This document shows positions 17,962 through 26,061 of a stretch of 64,000 nt of DNA, piece by piece (within the stretch, counting starts at the first letter, position 1; each line of letters opens with the position of its first letter). The stretch is from an uncultured Pelagibacteraceae bacterium (GTDB taxonomy: Bacteria > Pseudomonadota > Alphaproteobacteria > Pelagibacterales > Pelagibacteraceae): positions 62,001 through 126,000 of the forward strand of contig CACKBP010000003.1 in the NCBI GenBank assembly GCA_902598315.1, given 5' to 3'. The translations under genes were made by a program, and so were the position numbers. The notes beneath the pieces are model-generated. The model was not told where the DNA came from. It searched no databases and saw only the letters and a list, made by a program, of their open reading frames with translations.

Positions 17962-20208
17962 ATGCTTAATAGATTAATTAGTCTAGTATTTTTATTATCA
18001 TTTTCAAACATTAACGCTGTTTATCCAGAAACTAATTTTCTATTTCCGCAGAAAAAACCATCAATTTTTAAAAAAAGTCAACAGGAAGTTCAAAAAGATA
18101 TAAATAGAAATCTGCCTGTACCAAAACCGACGCTAAAAAAACCGGATGACGAAAAAACAAAACAGGTCGAAAAAAAAGAGCCATCAGGGACAAAAATTGT
18201 AGAAGATGATAAAAAACAGTTAGAAAAAAATTTTACAGTATTTGTCTTACCGAAAAAAAAACCAATTACGTACAAGGTATCAAAAAAAGAAATTAAAACA
18301 TCAAAAGTACTGAATAAAAAAGATTTTGAAAAAGCGAAAGAAACTATTTCTTTTATTAAACAAAAAAAATGGAATAGTGCTTTAAAAACTTCACAAAAGG
18401 TCAAAGATAATGAATTTCGTAAATTAATTACGTGGATGCACTTAAAGACAACACGAAATGGCGCTTCATTTAATGAATATAAAAAATTTATTGAACAAAA
18501 TGATTATTATCCAAGGATTAACAGAATTAGATATTTGGCTGAAGAAAAAATATATTTAAGAAATAACTCACCTACATCAATAATTAATTGGTTTGAAAAA
18601 TATCCTCCATTAGGTGGGTTAGGAAAAATAAAATTAGCCGAAGCTTATTTAGAACAAGGTAAAAATGACAAAGTAAGAGATTTAGTAAAAGATGGTTGGA
18701 TCACTGCAGATATAAGAAAAAATGATTTGGGGTATTATAGAGCAAAATTTAAAAAATTTCTTACTTCAGATGATCACGTTAAAAGAGCTGACTATTTAGC
18801 TTGGGAAAGAAAGTATTGGGATCTAAAAAGAATGCTTAAATACTTACCTACTGATCAGAGAGCTTTATATAACGCGAGGCAAATTCTTATGAGTAATTCA
18901 TATGGGGTGGACAATGCCATAGCTAAAGTTCCTCAATATTTAAAAAAAGACCCTGGACTAGAATTTGATAGATTAAGATGGCGAAATAGAAGAGGAAGAC
19001 TTGAAGGATCTTTAGAAATTCTTTATCAAAATGCCAACAGAACAGAGTCACAAATGATCAGGCCTGATAAATGGTGGGAACAACGAGAAAGTGTTACCAG
19101 AAGTTTAATTTATAAGAAAAGATATAAAACCGCATATAAAGTTTCAAGTGAACATTCCTTAGCATCTGGGCCATCATTTGCTGAAGCAGAATGGCTTTCT
19201 GGATGGATTGCTTTAACCTTTCTAAAATCGCCTGAGTATGCAATTAATCATTTTCAAAATTTTTATAACAATGTTGGATATCCAATAAGTTTGGCTAGAG
19301 GAGCATATTGGTTAGGTGAATCCTATGAACAACTTAATGATAATGAAACTGCTAATAAATTTTTTTCTGAAGCTTCAAAATTTCCAATGACTTATTACGG
19401 TCAATTAGCTTTTAATAAAATAAACCCCGGAGGAAATTTCGAACTTAAAGATGAAAGTATTTTTGACAAAGAATACGAAAAAGAATTTAAGAAAAATAAA
19501 TTAATCAAACATGTTATATTGCTACACGAGCTTGATGCCAGTCAATACGCTAAAGATATTCTTAAACATCTAGCTGAATTGAATATTGAAAAAGGTAGTG
19601 AAGTATTAGCAGCTGAGCTTTCAACATCAGTGGAAAGATATGATTTTGCTATTCAAATTTCCAAAAAAGCTTCATACGAAAAAAGATTTTATAACAAATA
19701 TAATTATCCAGTTATATCTACTCCTAAAGTTGTAAATAATAAACAAATGCCTAAACAAGAAATTATACTTGCAATAATAAGACAAGAAAGTGAGTTTGAT
19801 AGGAAAGCTAATAGTTGGGCTGGTGCAAGAGGCATGATGCAACTAATGAAATACACAGCAAAAATTGTTGCTAAGCAGGCAAAACTTCCTTACAGTATTA
19901 GTAGACTCACTCAAGATCCTGAATACAACATAAAATTAGGCTCTTATTATTTTGATGGATTATTAAATGATTACAATGGAATCTTTCCATTTGCTATAGC
20001 TGCCTATAATGCTGGTCCTAACAGAGTTAAGACTTGGAGAAGAGTAAATGGCGACCCAGCCAAAGGTCAAATTTCTTACATAAATTGGATAGAGCAAATA
20101 AGATTTGAGGAAACAAGAAATTATGTACAGCGAGTATTAGAAAATATAAATGTATATAAATTTATTTTACGGAAAGAGCCAGTTCAAATAGACAGTTATT
20201 TTAATTAA
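17962..20208 (+). CDS. slt: Soluble lytic murein transglycosylase
   Basis: 748-residue periplasmic muramidase that cleaves peptidoglycan glycan strands to 1,6-anhydro products. Signal peptide at residues 1 to about 20 (MLNRLISLVFLLSFSNINA, cleavage likely after Ala). A Pro/Lys-rich linker (about 25-110) follows, then a long alpha-helical ring domain and a C-terminal SLT domain from about residue 595: catalytic Glu609 in IRQESEFDRKA, GARGMMQLM, and AIAAYNAGPNRVKTW. Length exceeds the usual 600-650 because of the low-complexity linker. Ends directly against the tRNA-Ser gene on the other strand. Confidence 0.95.
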   Translation: MLNRLISLVFLLSFSNINAVYPETNFLFPQKKPSIFKKSQQEVQKDINRNLPVPKPTLKKPDDEKTKQVEKKEPSGTKIVEDDKKQLEKNFTVFVLPKKKPITYKVSKKEIKTSKVLNKKDFEKAKETISFIKQKKWNSALKTSQKVKDNEFRKLITWMHLKTTRNGASFNEYKKFIEQNDYYPRINRIRYLAEEKIYLRNNSPTSIINWFEKYPPLGGLGKIKLAEAYLEQGKNDKVRDLVKDGWITADIRKNDLGYYRAKFKKFLTSDDHVKRADYLAWERKYWDLKRMLKYLPTDQRALYNARQILMSNSYGVDNAIAKVPQYLKKDPGLEFDRLRWRNRRGRLEGSLEILYQNANRTESQMIRPDKWWEQRESVTRSLIYKKRYKTAYKVSSEHSLASGPSFAEAEWLSGWIALTFLKSPEYAINHFQNFYNNVGYPISLARGAYWLGESYEQLNDNETANKFFSEASKFPMTYYGQLAFNKINPGGNFELKDESIFDKEYEKEFKKNKLIKHVILLHELDASQYAKDILKHLAELNIEKGSEVLAAELSTSVERYDFAIQISKKASYEKRFYNKYNYPVISTPKVVNNKQMPKQEIILAIIRQESEFDRKANSWAGARGMMQLMKYTAKIVAKQAKLPYSISRLTQDPEYNIKLGSYYFDGLLNDYNGIFPFAIAAYNAGPNRVKTWRRVNGDPAKGQISYINWIEQIRFEETRNYVQRVLENINVYKFILRKEPVQIDSYFN

Positions 20209-20303
20209 TGGCGGTGAGAGAGGGATTCGAACCCTCGGTAGCATAGTTAAATACTACGGAAGTTTAGCAAACTCCTGGTTTAAACCAACTCACCCATCTC
20301 ACC
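20209..20303 (-). tRNA. tRNA-Ser (anticodon GCU), CCA encoded
   Basis: 95-nt class II tRNA read on the minus strand. The acceptor stem is GGTGAGA with TCTCACC, then G discriminator and encoded CCA (20209-20211 on the plus strand is TGG). The anticodon stem GGAGT/ACTTC encloses loop TTGCTAA, giving anticodon GCU for serine codons AGC/AGU. A long variable arm (GTAGTATTTAACTATGCTAC) confirms the class II shape, and the T arm contains GGTTCGAATCC. The 3' end touches the slt stop codon with no spacer. It is the only tRNA I find in the window. Confidence 0.96.
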
Positions 20304-20342
20304 TAAAGTATAAACTTATAAGATAATATATTAAACAAAGCA

Positions 20343-20372
20343 ATTACACTTCTTTTAAAAAAGAATAGTAAT
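20343..20372 (-). terminator. Hairpin at the end of the glycosyltransferase cluster, possible terminator
   Basis: Two nested arm pairs, ATTAC/GTAAT and TTCTTTT/AAAAGAA with a 2-nt loop, form a 12-bp interrupted hairpin that reaches the stop codon of the 86-residue gene. The downstream U-run on the minus strand is weak (TTGCTTTGTTTAA), and the stem is AT-rich, so terminator function is tentative. It lies in the 68-bp gap between that gene and tRNA-Ser. Confidence 0.35.
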
Positions 20373-20632
20373 TAGTTTAAATCCAATTCATTTAGAATTT
20401 TCTTAACGAAAATACTTAATAATTTGGCATCCTCTGGGTCTAAGATTGAATTTTTATTGTTATTCTCACGTATATGTTCAAATAATTTTTCTTTTACTTC
20501 TGCTAAATTAGATGATGAAGTATAATTTGTAAGTTTATTTTCATATTCGTTAATAGTGGAAATAATAGTAAATCTAAAAAGCAATAAACCGAATATAAAA
20601 ATAATAGCAGTTTTTAAAATAAATACCTTCAT
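20372..20632 (-). CDS. Small membrane-anchored protein of unknown function
   Basis: 86 residues, not recognised. One N-terminal transmembrane helix (about residues 4-26, VFILKTAIIFIFGLLLFRFT), then a soluble, charged helical tail of about 60 residues (NEYENKLTNY, AEVKEKLFEHIRENNNKN, DAKLLSIFVKKILNELDLN). The basic start and lack of a cleavage motif suggest a signal anchor with the tail in the periplasm. Its ATG overlaps the last base of the GT39-like gene stop, so it belongs to the same unit and is probably translated by coupling. No catalytic motif is visible; a scaffold or accessory role for the neighbouring membrane glycosyltransferase is only a guess from context. Confidence 0.7.
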   Translation of the reverse strand: MKVFILKTAIIFIFGLLLFRFTIISTINEYENKLTNYTSSSNLAEVKEKLFEHIRENNNKNSILDPEDAKLLSIFVKKILNELDLN

Positions 20633-22254
20633 TATTTAGTAAATACCTCATTAACAACAATGTCATTTATTATCAACTTATAATAACTTTTGTAATCTTT
20701 TGGAATTTGAAATTTATCCATATTTTTCGGATTTTTGTTATAATAGTAATTAGTAAAAACGTAATCTGAGCTATCTTTAAATTTCTTTTGAGTTCCAAAA
20801 AAATTTATATTGTCTATATAGGAAAAATTATCATTTTTTGAAAATTGAAGGTTTACAAGTGGTGTAAAACTTGAATTTGATATACTAAATTTTTTGTTTT
20901 TTTGGATGATATGATCTATTGTTTTTTTGTTACCCAGCCCCCAATAATCAATCGGTAAATTATTTTTAACAAAATGTTTTGAAATAAAATTGAAATATAT
21001 ATTTTGCACTGGATGAGAATTGTATATAAAAAAAATATTGCTTAAAATTTGTATAATAATTATAGTATTTATCAATCTTATAAAATTATTTTTTAATAAA
21101 TTTGACAATATAATTAGACCATAAATCGATAGATATATTAAATAAGGATAAACAAAAAATAAATGCCTCCAACCATTGTATAATGTTGAATTGAGAGTGA
21201 TTACAAAAAAAATAGGAATAAAAAAACTCATAAAAATAAATAAATGCAACATTTGATTTTGATTCTCCCATAAATTTAAATTATTATTTAACTTAATCTT
21301 AAAAAAGTGAGATGTATATTTTTTTAAAAAAATAAATAAACCAACAAAAATAATTACTAAAAAAAATATAGGTGTAGTGGCAATAAACCAAACAAAAAAA
21401 TAGTGCCAAGGTAAATTTTCAGGATTTATATAATTTCCTAAATATAAAATTTCAAAATTCCAATGAATAGGGTAAGATGCAGATTCCTCTAATATGATAA
21501 ATATATTTTTTATAGGATTTTCCCAAAGAAATGGCCAAGAAATATATAAAAATAATAAATAGATAAAAAAGAAAAGAAAAAAAAATTTTAAGTTTTCTTT
21601 TGTCTTTAGATTTTTTACTGAAAAAATAAAAAAAATATAAGTCAGAACAGGTAAATATATTCCTATAATTCTAATATTTGATGCTAATGCACAAAAAAGA
21701 CAAGAAAGAATTAGGTTTTTTATTGAGAGTCTTTTTAATAACTCTAGACAATAATATGTTGCTATAATCATTAATGAAAGAAAAATAATATCTTTTCCAT
21801 TATAAAAACTATGAGAAAAAATCCGCGGTGTAGTAATAAGTATTATAACTCCTAAAAGTGCAAATTTTTCATCTTTTAAGTTTGTTTTCAATAATAAAAA
21901 AAAATAAATATTTGAAATAAAAAAAATTACAAAAATAAAAAAATGTCTAAGTAAAAATGAATTTTGAATATCAATTTTAAATATTAATTCTAATGCAGAC
22001 ATTGGGAGATCAAATATAACTCCATAAGTCTTTCTCCAATCATTATATAAATTAGGAGTATTTTCGAATTCAGAAAAATTATTTAGATTTATTGAGAATA
22101 GTTCGAATATATATTTTAGAGATATAAATCCGTTTTCTCTATGAAGTAGTTCATCAGGCGTGACTGCATAATCACTAAAAATATTACAACCAATTAAAAA
22201 AAATATTAAAAAAAAAAATATACTAATATAATTAAATTTATTTTTAAGAATCAT
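20632..22254 (-). CDS. GT39-like (PMT/ArnT fold) membrane glycosyltransferase
   Basis: 540-residue polytopic protein with about 11-12 hydrophobic helices and a soluble C-terminal segment of about 90 residues. The first extracytoplasmic loop has SDYAVTPDELLHRENG, the acidic D-E motif that GT-C enzymes use to deprotonate or bind the polyprenyl-phosphate sugar donor, and a second loop has HSFYNGKDI. Likely moves a sugar from a lipid-linked donor to a periplasmic acceptor. The GT2 gene overlapping its 5' end by 4 bp is the kind of enzyme that makes such donors. Very AT-rich and Phe/Ile/Asn-rich. Family-level call only; acceptor unknown. Confidence 0.68.
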   Translation of the reverse strand: MILKNKFNYISIFFFLIFFLIGCNIFSDYAVTPDELLHRENGFISLKYIFELFSINLNNFSEFENTPNLYNDWRKTYGVIFDLPMSALELIFKIDIQNSFLLRHFFIFVIFFISNIYFFLLLKTNLKDEKFALLGVIILITTPRIFSHSFYNGKDIIFLSLMIIATYYCLELLKRLSIKNLILSCLFCALASNIRIIGIYLPVLTYIFFIFSVKNLKTKENLKFFFLFFFIYLLFLYISWPFLWENPIKNIFIILEESASYPIHWNFEILYLGNYINPENLPWHYFFVWFIATTPIFFLVIIFVGLFIFLKKYTSHFFKIKLNNNLNLWENQNQMLHLFIFMSFFIPIFFVITLNSTLYNGWRHLFFVYPYLIYLSIYGLIILSNLLKNNFIRLINTIIIIQILSNIFFIYNSHPVQNIYFNFISKHFVKNNLPIDYWGLGNKKTIDHIIQKNKKFSISNSSFTPLVNLQFSKNDNFSYIDNINFFGTQKKFKDSSDYVFTNYYYNKNPKNMDKFQIPKDYKSYYKLIINDIVVNEVFTK

Positions 22255-22940
22255 TTAAATTTACCAATAAAAATTTGAAGCAAAACTGGAAAAAAATGAT
22301 AGAACCGAATTTTTTTACCCTCAGCTATATTTCTACCGTTATAATTGATTGGCACCTCATAAAACTTAGATCCATTTTTGATTATGTTTGTTAAGATTTC
22401 AGCATGTTGAGCAAATCCATTAATTTTTAAATTTCCATAATTAATTAATTTTCTATCAAATGCAAAATAACAGGAGTAGATGTCTGTAAATGTTGTGTTA
22501 TATAGAATATTAAAAATAAAAGTTAAAATATAATTGCCAATCTTATTTAAAACACTATGAGATCTTGTGTATTTATCATAAGTAAATCTTGATCCTAAAA
22601 CACCATCTGCATTAAATTTCAAAAAAACTTTTTCAAATTTTAGTAGATCATTTGGATCATATTCCAGATCAGCATCCTGGAAAACTATATAATCTCCTCT
22701 GGCATTTTTTAATCCTAATCTAACAGCTGAACCTTTTCCCATATTTTTTTCATTAAAAAATAATGAAGTGTATAGATCTTTATTTTCATCTAATAATTTT
22801 CTTGTAGCATCTGTTGAGCCATCATCAATAACGATTATCTCTTTTTGAAATTTAGTAAACTCGACTTTTTTTAGTTCATTTAGAACTTTTAAAATTGTTT
22901 TTTCTTCATTGAATACAGGTACTATTATAGAAAAGATCAT
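22251..22940 (-). CDS. Family 2 glycosyltransferase, dolichyl/polyprenyl-phosphate sugar synthase type
   Basis: 229-residue GT-A enzyme. Nucleotide-sugar motifs: SIIVPVFNEEKTILKVL at the start, EIIVIDDGSTDATRKLL, NMGKGSAVRLGLKNARGDYI and the metal-binding DADLEYDP (about 93-100). Middle region TFTDIYSCYFAFDR resembles the DPM1/DPMS pattern (D...g.r...r). No C-terminal transmembrane pair, so it is a soluble DPMS-like enzyme. It probably loads a sugar onto undecaprenyl phosphate for the membrane GT downstream. Overlaps genes on both sides by 4 bp. Confidence 0.86.
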   Translation of the reverse strand: MIFSIIVPVFNEEKTILKVLNELKKVEFTKFQKEIIVIDDGSTDATRKLLDENKDLYTSLFFNEKNMGKGSAVRLGLKNARGDYIVFQDADLEYDPNDLLKFEKVFLKFNADGVLGSRFTYDKYTRSHSVLNKIGNYILTFIFNILYNTTFTDIYSCYFAFDRKLINYGNLKINGFAQHAEILTNIIKNGSKFYEVPINYNGRNIAEGKKIRFYHFFPVLLQIFIGKFK

Positions 22941-23620
22941 GTAATTTTTTTTTCTCCAAAAATTAGTAAATTTGAGGTTAAACCAAAAAGCTTAACATTA
23001 AAAATCTTTATTTCAAATTTTATATTTTGTTGATCTTTAATTAATTTATTTATTGTGGTTTTATCTAATAAATTTAAATTTTCTTCCTTTGCAAAATCTT
23101 TTAAACCTAAAACTAAAAGAATTTTTCTGTGAAGTGATTTAGGAAACATATGAATCAAAGGTAATTTAGTATGAAAGTCTATAGGAAAAAATCGGTTAGG
23201 TGTCGTTATAAAAAAATATTTTTTTGATAAAGCAGCTATATTTGTAATCATCTTCAATTGATTCTCATAAGAACCTACATGTTCAATTGTTGCAGATGAT
23301 ATAACTAAATCAGATTTAAAGTCCTCAATTTCTTCATTTTGAAAATCAGTTGTAATTGATTTTTTTAATATTTTTGAGAAAATACTGTCTTTAATATTTT
23401 GATCTGAAATAGATTTTTTCTCCTTAATGTGGGCAAATTTATTTACAAAGAAATTTGAACTTTTTAACTCGTTTTCTTCTGTGGTTCCAATATCTAAAAG
23501 GCTATTTATTTTAGTCTCATTTATATTTTTTTTCAAAATATTAAACATTTCAAATCTTTTGCTTTGTATGATATTGTCAATAGATTTTAGATTTAAAATA
23601 CCATAATTTTTATTTTTCAT
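22937..23620 (-). CDS. SAM-dependent class I methyltransferase, target unknown
   Basis: 227 residues. A methyltransferase-type Rossmann start INSLLDIGTTEENELKSSNF (motif I LDIG) is followed by the segment DLVISSATIEHVGSYENQLK (motif II/post-motif, ISSATIEHVG), then KKYFFITTPNRFFPIDFHT, typical of methyltransferases that act in surface polysaccharide and lipid loci. It is the first gene of a four-gene minus-strand unit with two glycosyltransferases, which suggests modification of a lipid-linked sugar or its carrier. No specific substrate can be inferred. Confidence 0.75.
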   Translation of the reverse strand: MKNKNYGILNLKSIDNIIQSKRFEMFNILKKNINETKINSLLDIGTTEENELKSSNFFVNKFAHIKEKKSISDQNIKDSIFSKILKKSITTDFQNEEIEDFKSDLVISSATIEHVGSYENQLKMITNIAALSKKYFFITTPNRFFPIDFHTKLPLIHMFPKSLHRKILLVLGLKDFAKEENLNLLDKTTINKLIKDQQNIKFEIKIFNVKLFGLTSNLLIFGEKKIT

Positions 23621-23693
23621 AATTAATTTATTTATATAGGAACATTTATTTTTTACTATCTGTTTATTCTCAAAAAAAAACTTTTTCTAAAAT

Positions 23694-24566
23694 ATGAAAA
23701 AAAAACAAATTTCAGGAATTTTTTATGCTGCATTTGCTTCTCTATGGTGGGGAGTAATTGGAACAATTTTTTTTAAATTTGTATCCTTTGCATCATTTGT
23801 TGAGCTAACTGTTCACAGAACTATATGGACTGCAGTTCTTTTAATACTTACAACAAGTTTTTATAAAAAATGGCCAGAATTTATCAGAATTTTCAAAAAG
23901 AAAAAAAATCAATTATTGCTTTTTTTATCAGGTCTATTGGTAAGTATAAATTGGGGAACTTGGCTTTATGCTGTCAGTGTAAACAGACTCTTAGATTCAA
24001 GTTTGGGTTACTATATCTACCCAATAATAAGTGTTTTTTTAGGTAGAGTTTTTTTAAAAGAAAAACTTAATGGAAATCAATTAATTGCTGTATTTTTAGT
24101 TGTAATTTCTTTGTTTTATTTTTTATTAAAGTTAGGTGAATTACCTTGGATTGGTTTAACCGTTGCAATAACTTTTAGTTTTTACGGGTTAATAAGAAAA
24201 AAAATAAAAGTTTCATCAGATATTGGTCTATTAATTGAAACTTTGCTTATCTCCCCTATAGCCATTGCACTTTTTATCTATCTTATAAATTTAAATTTAA
24301 ATGTTTTTTCATTTAATGAACCCCTTTTGTCTTTTTATTTATTTTGGTCCGGCTTTATGACTTTGGTGCCTCTTTTTTTGTATACTTTAGGTTTTAAGAT
24401 TATTGGCATTGGTCCAGCAAGTATGATTTTATTTTTAACTCCTACATCTCAATTTCTTTTAGGAATAACTTATTTTGATGAAATTTTAACCTTAGAAAAG
24501 TTTTTTGGTTTCGTAATAATCTGGATAGCTGTATCTATTTATCTTAATGAATTACGTAAAGAGTAA
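23694..24566 (+). CDS. rarD: EamA/RarD-type drug/metabolite transporter
   Basis: 290-residue inner-membrane protein with ten predicted helices as two EamA repeats. N-terminus GIFYAAFASLWWGVIGTIFF, then VELTVHRTIWTAVLL and INWGTWLYAVSVNRLLDSSLGYYIYP match the RarD subgroup (E.l.hR..WS; N.NW..yiwaV....leaSLGYfInP). Substrate unknown. It runs convergently into thiV with a 28-bp overlap. Single plus-strand gene between two minus-strand units; 73-bp 5' gap. Confidence 0.87.
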   Translation: MKKKQISGIFYAAFASLWWGVIGTIFFKFVSFASFVELTVHRTIWTAVLLILTTSFYKKWPEFIRIFKKKKNQLLLFLSGLLVSINWGTWLYAVSVNRLLDSSLGYYIYPIISVFLGRVFLKEKLNGNQLIAVFLVVISLFYFLLKLGELPWIGLTVAITFSFYGLIRKKIKVSSDIGLLIETLLISPIAIALFIYLINLNLNVFSFNEPLLSFYLFWSGFMTLVPLFLYTLGFKIIGIGPASMILFLTPTSQFLLGITYFDEILTLEKFFGFVIIWIAVSIYLNELRKE

Positions 24567-25990
24567 GACGTAATTATAATAAGCTGTACAATTATAGCTA
24601 CAATAAATGAAATAAATAGTAAGTTTGACGAGATAATTGGACTAAAATTTTCTACAGACATAATATTTCCTACTAAAAGACTTGATTGAAAATTCTGACT
24701 TGGAAAAAATAATAAACCTGAAGTTAAACCAAGAATAATTGATACTAAAGATAATTTTGTATTAATTTTTTTATTAAAAAAACCAAAGAATATTGTTACA
24801 ACTGCTGCACAACATAAAAGGTCAGCAAATAAGAATAAATATAAAATACTGTAGCCTTTAGAAGCAAAAATGAAAACAATCGCACATAATAATAATATTA
24901 ATTTATTGCATTTTTCTTTTATTTCTCTGCCACCTAAAAATTTATTTATTTTTTTTCCATCGATAATTATTAGACTTGAAATAGCATTTATTAATGTATC
25001 AATTGTACTTAATGTTAAAGCTAGGGCCAAAATTAAAATAAAAACAATTATTAAAATATTATTGTTTAATAATATTAACTCGAAAAAAGCTAAATCGGGT
25101 TTTATTTTAGGGTCGAGAGAAAAAGATATAAGACCCGTAAAACCCATCCATAAAACAATCAAAAAAGAGAGAATTGACGAAAAAATTAAACTTTTCTTTA
25201 AGATTAGATTATTTTTTGCAGCAAATACACGTTGCCAATTACCCTGGTGGAATAAATTTGTTGCTGCTACAGCAATAAAAAATGTCAGTCCTGCAGTGTA
25301 ATTTGGAATATAATTTTTACTTATAAGTTTTGCAGAATTTTTTTTAATTAACTCATAACTGGTTATTTCTAAGTTTCCTAAAATATAAATTATAGAAAAT
25401 AATATTATGCTTAAGACTATTATGAATTGGTATTTGTCAGTAATAATTGAAAGCTTAAATCCACCTCTTAAAATATACAAAAGACATATAATCAAAGTTA
25501 ATCCAGATGTTATCCATAAAGGTGTTTTTGAGATTAAATTCAATAAAAAAGCTATTGCCGTAATTTCTGCTATCAGAAAAATCGTTAAGTAGAAAAGAAT
25601 TAAAATTAATATTATCTTTAAAATTCTTGTGCCAAATCTTCTTTTTACAAACTCAGTTAAAGACATCCCATTTGGAAATTCTCTCCTAATTTTTGGTCCA
25701 AAATTTAATAGAAATAACATAGGTGCAGCCGTACCTAATGCATAACCAATTACTGCCCCTATTCCTCCCCAGGTGGCGGCTGAAGCTGGTCCAAATAATA
25801 TCCAAGCTCCCAAAGCAGATGCTGATAAACTCGTTGTTAATGAAAAAATACCCTCATTTCTTTCACCAACTATGTGGCTTTTATTATCTGAAATTTTTTT
25901 TAAATTTATGTAACCCAAACCGATAAAAAAAGCTCCTACCGCTAGAGTAATAATTAGGGTTGTTTGTGTTGTTAGGTATATATCTTTCAT
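24539..25990 (-). CDS. thiV: Sodium:solute symporter ThiV, probable thiamin-pyrimidine (HMP) transporter
   Basis: 483-residue sodium:solute symporter with about 13 membrane helices; seen family parts are ALGAWILFGPASAATWGGIG, FPNGMSLTEFVKRRFGTR, and FFIAVAATNLFHQGNWQRVF (GN-WQR block). The 71 bp upstream form a TPP riboswitch aptamer, which ties the transporter to thiamin metabolism. SAR11 studies named this riboswitch-controlled symporter ThiV and proposed uptake of the pyrimidine HMP, because these cells cannot make it. The link to HMP here is by family and riboswitch, not by residues seen. It lies directly downstream of umuDC on the same strand and overlaps rarD by 28 bp at its 3' end. Confidence 0.85.
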   Translation of the reverse strand: MKDIYLTTQTTLIITLAVGAFFIGLGYINLKKISDNKSHIVGERNEGIFSLTTSLSASALGAWILFGPASAATWGGIGAVIGYALGTAAPMLFLLNFGPKIRREFPNGMSLTEFVKRRFGTRILKIILILILFYLTIFLIAEITAIAFLLNLISKTPLWITSGLTLIICLLYILRGGFKLSIITDKYQFIIVLSIILFSIIYILGNLEITSYELIKKNSAKLISKNYIPNYTAGLTFFIAVAATNLFHQGNWQRVFAAKNNLILKKSLIFSSILSFLIVLWMGFTGLISFSLDPKIKPDLAFFELILLNNNILIIVFILILALALTLSTIDTLINAISSLIIIDGKKINKFLGGREIKEKCNKLILLLCAIVFIFASKGYSILYLFLFADLLCCAAVVTIFFGFFNKKINTKLSLVSIILGLTSGLLFFPSQNFQSSLLVGNIMSVENFSPIISSNLLFISFIVAIIVQLIIITSYSLRNSLR

Positions 25991-26059
25991 TTATCCCTCA
26001 CTGAATTACCGGTCAGGTTCGTTGGGTATGATCTCAGTCTTAATGACACCCCTTATACA
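25991..26059 (-). ncRNA. TPP riboswitch (THI element) controlling thiV
   Basis: Read on the minus strand, the region contains in order GGGGTGTC, the strictly conserved CTGAGA, ATACCC, GAACCTGA, GGTAAT and GTGAGGGA, the core of the thiamin pyrophosphate aptamer. The last conserved strand (GAGGG) lies about 4 nt before the thiV ATG and is also its Shine-Dalgarno sequence. Ligand binding would sequester it directly, so no separate expression platform is needed. The P4/P5 arm is compressed (CTGA pairs TCAG around CCGGTAAT). The element begins within 3 nt of the umuC stop codon, so it is intercistronic. Confidence 0.92.
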
Positions 26060-26061
26060 AA

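Noticed and set aside
20209-20371. Integrase attachment site at tRNA-Ser
   Set aside because: No integrase, no repeat of the tRNA 3' end further downstream, and the tRNA 3' end faces slt, not the accessory cluster.
20372-20632. 86-residue gene as toxin or antitoxin
   Set aside because: No partner gene, no toxin fold motif and it is coupled to a glycosyltransferase, so no support.
22937-23620. Methyltransferase as a restriction-modification or ubiquinone/tRNA methylase
   Set aside because: No DNA methyltransferase motifs (NPPY, PC) and no nuclease gene; the cluster context of glycosyltransferases fits better.
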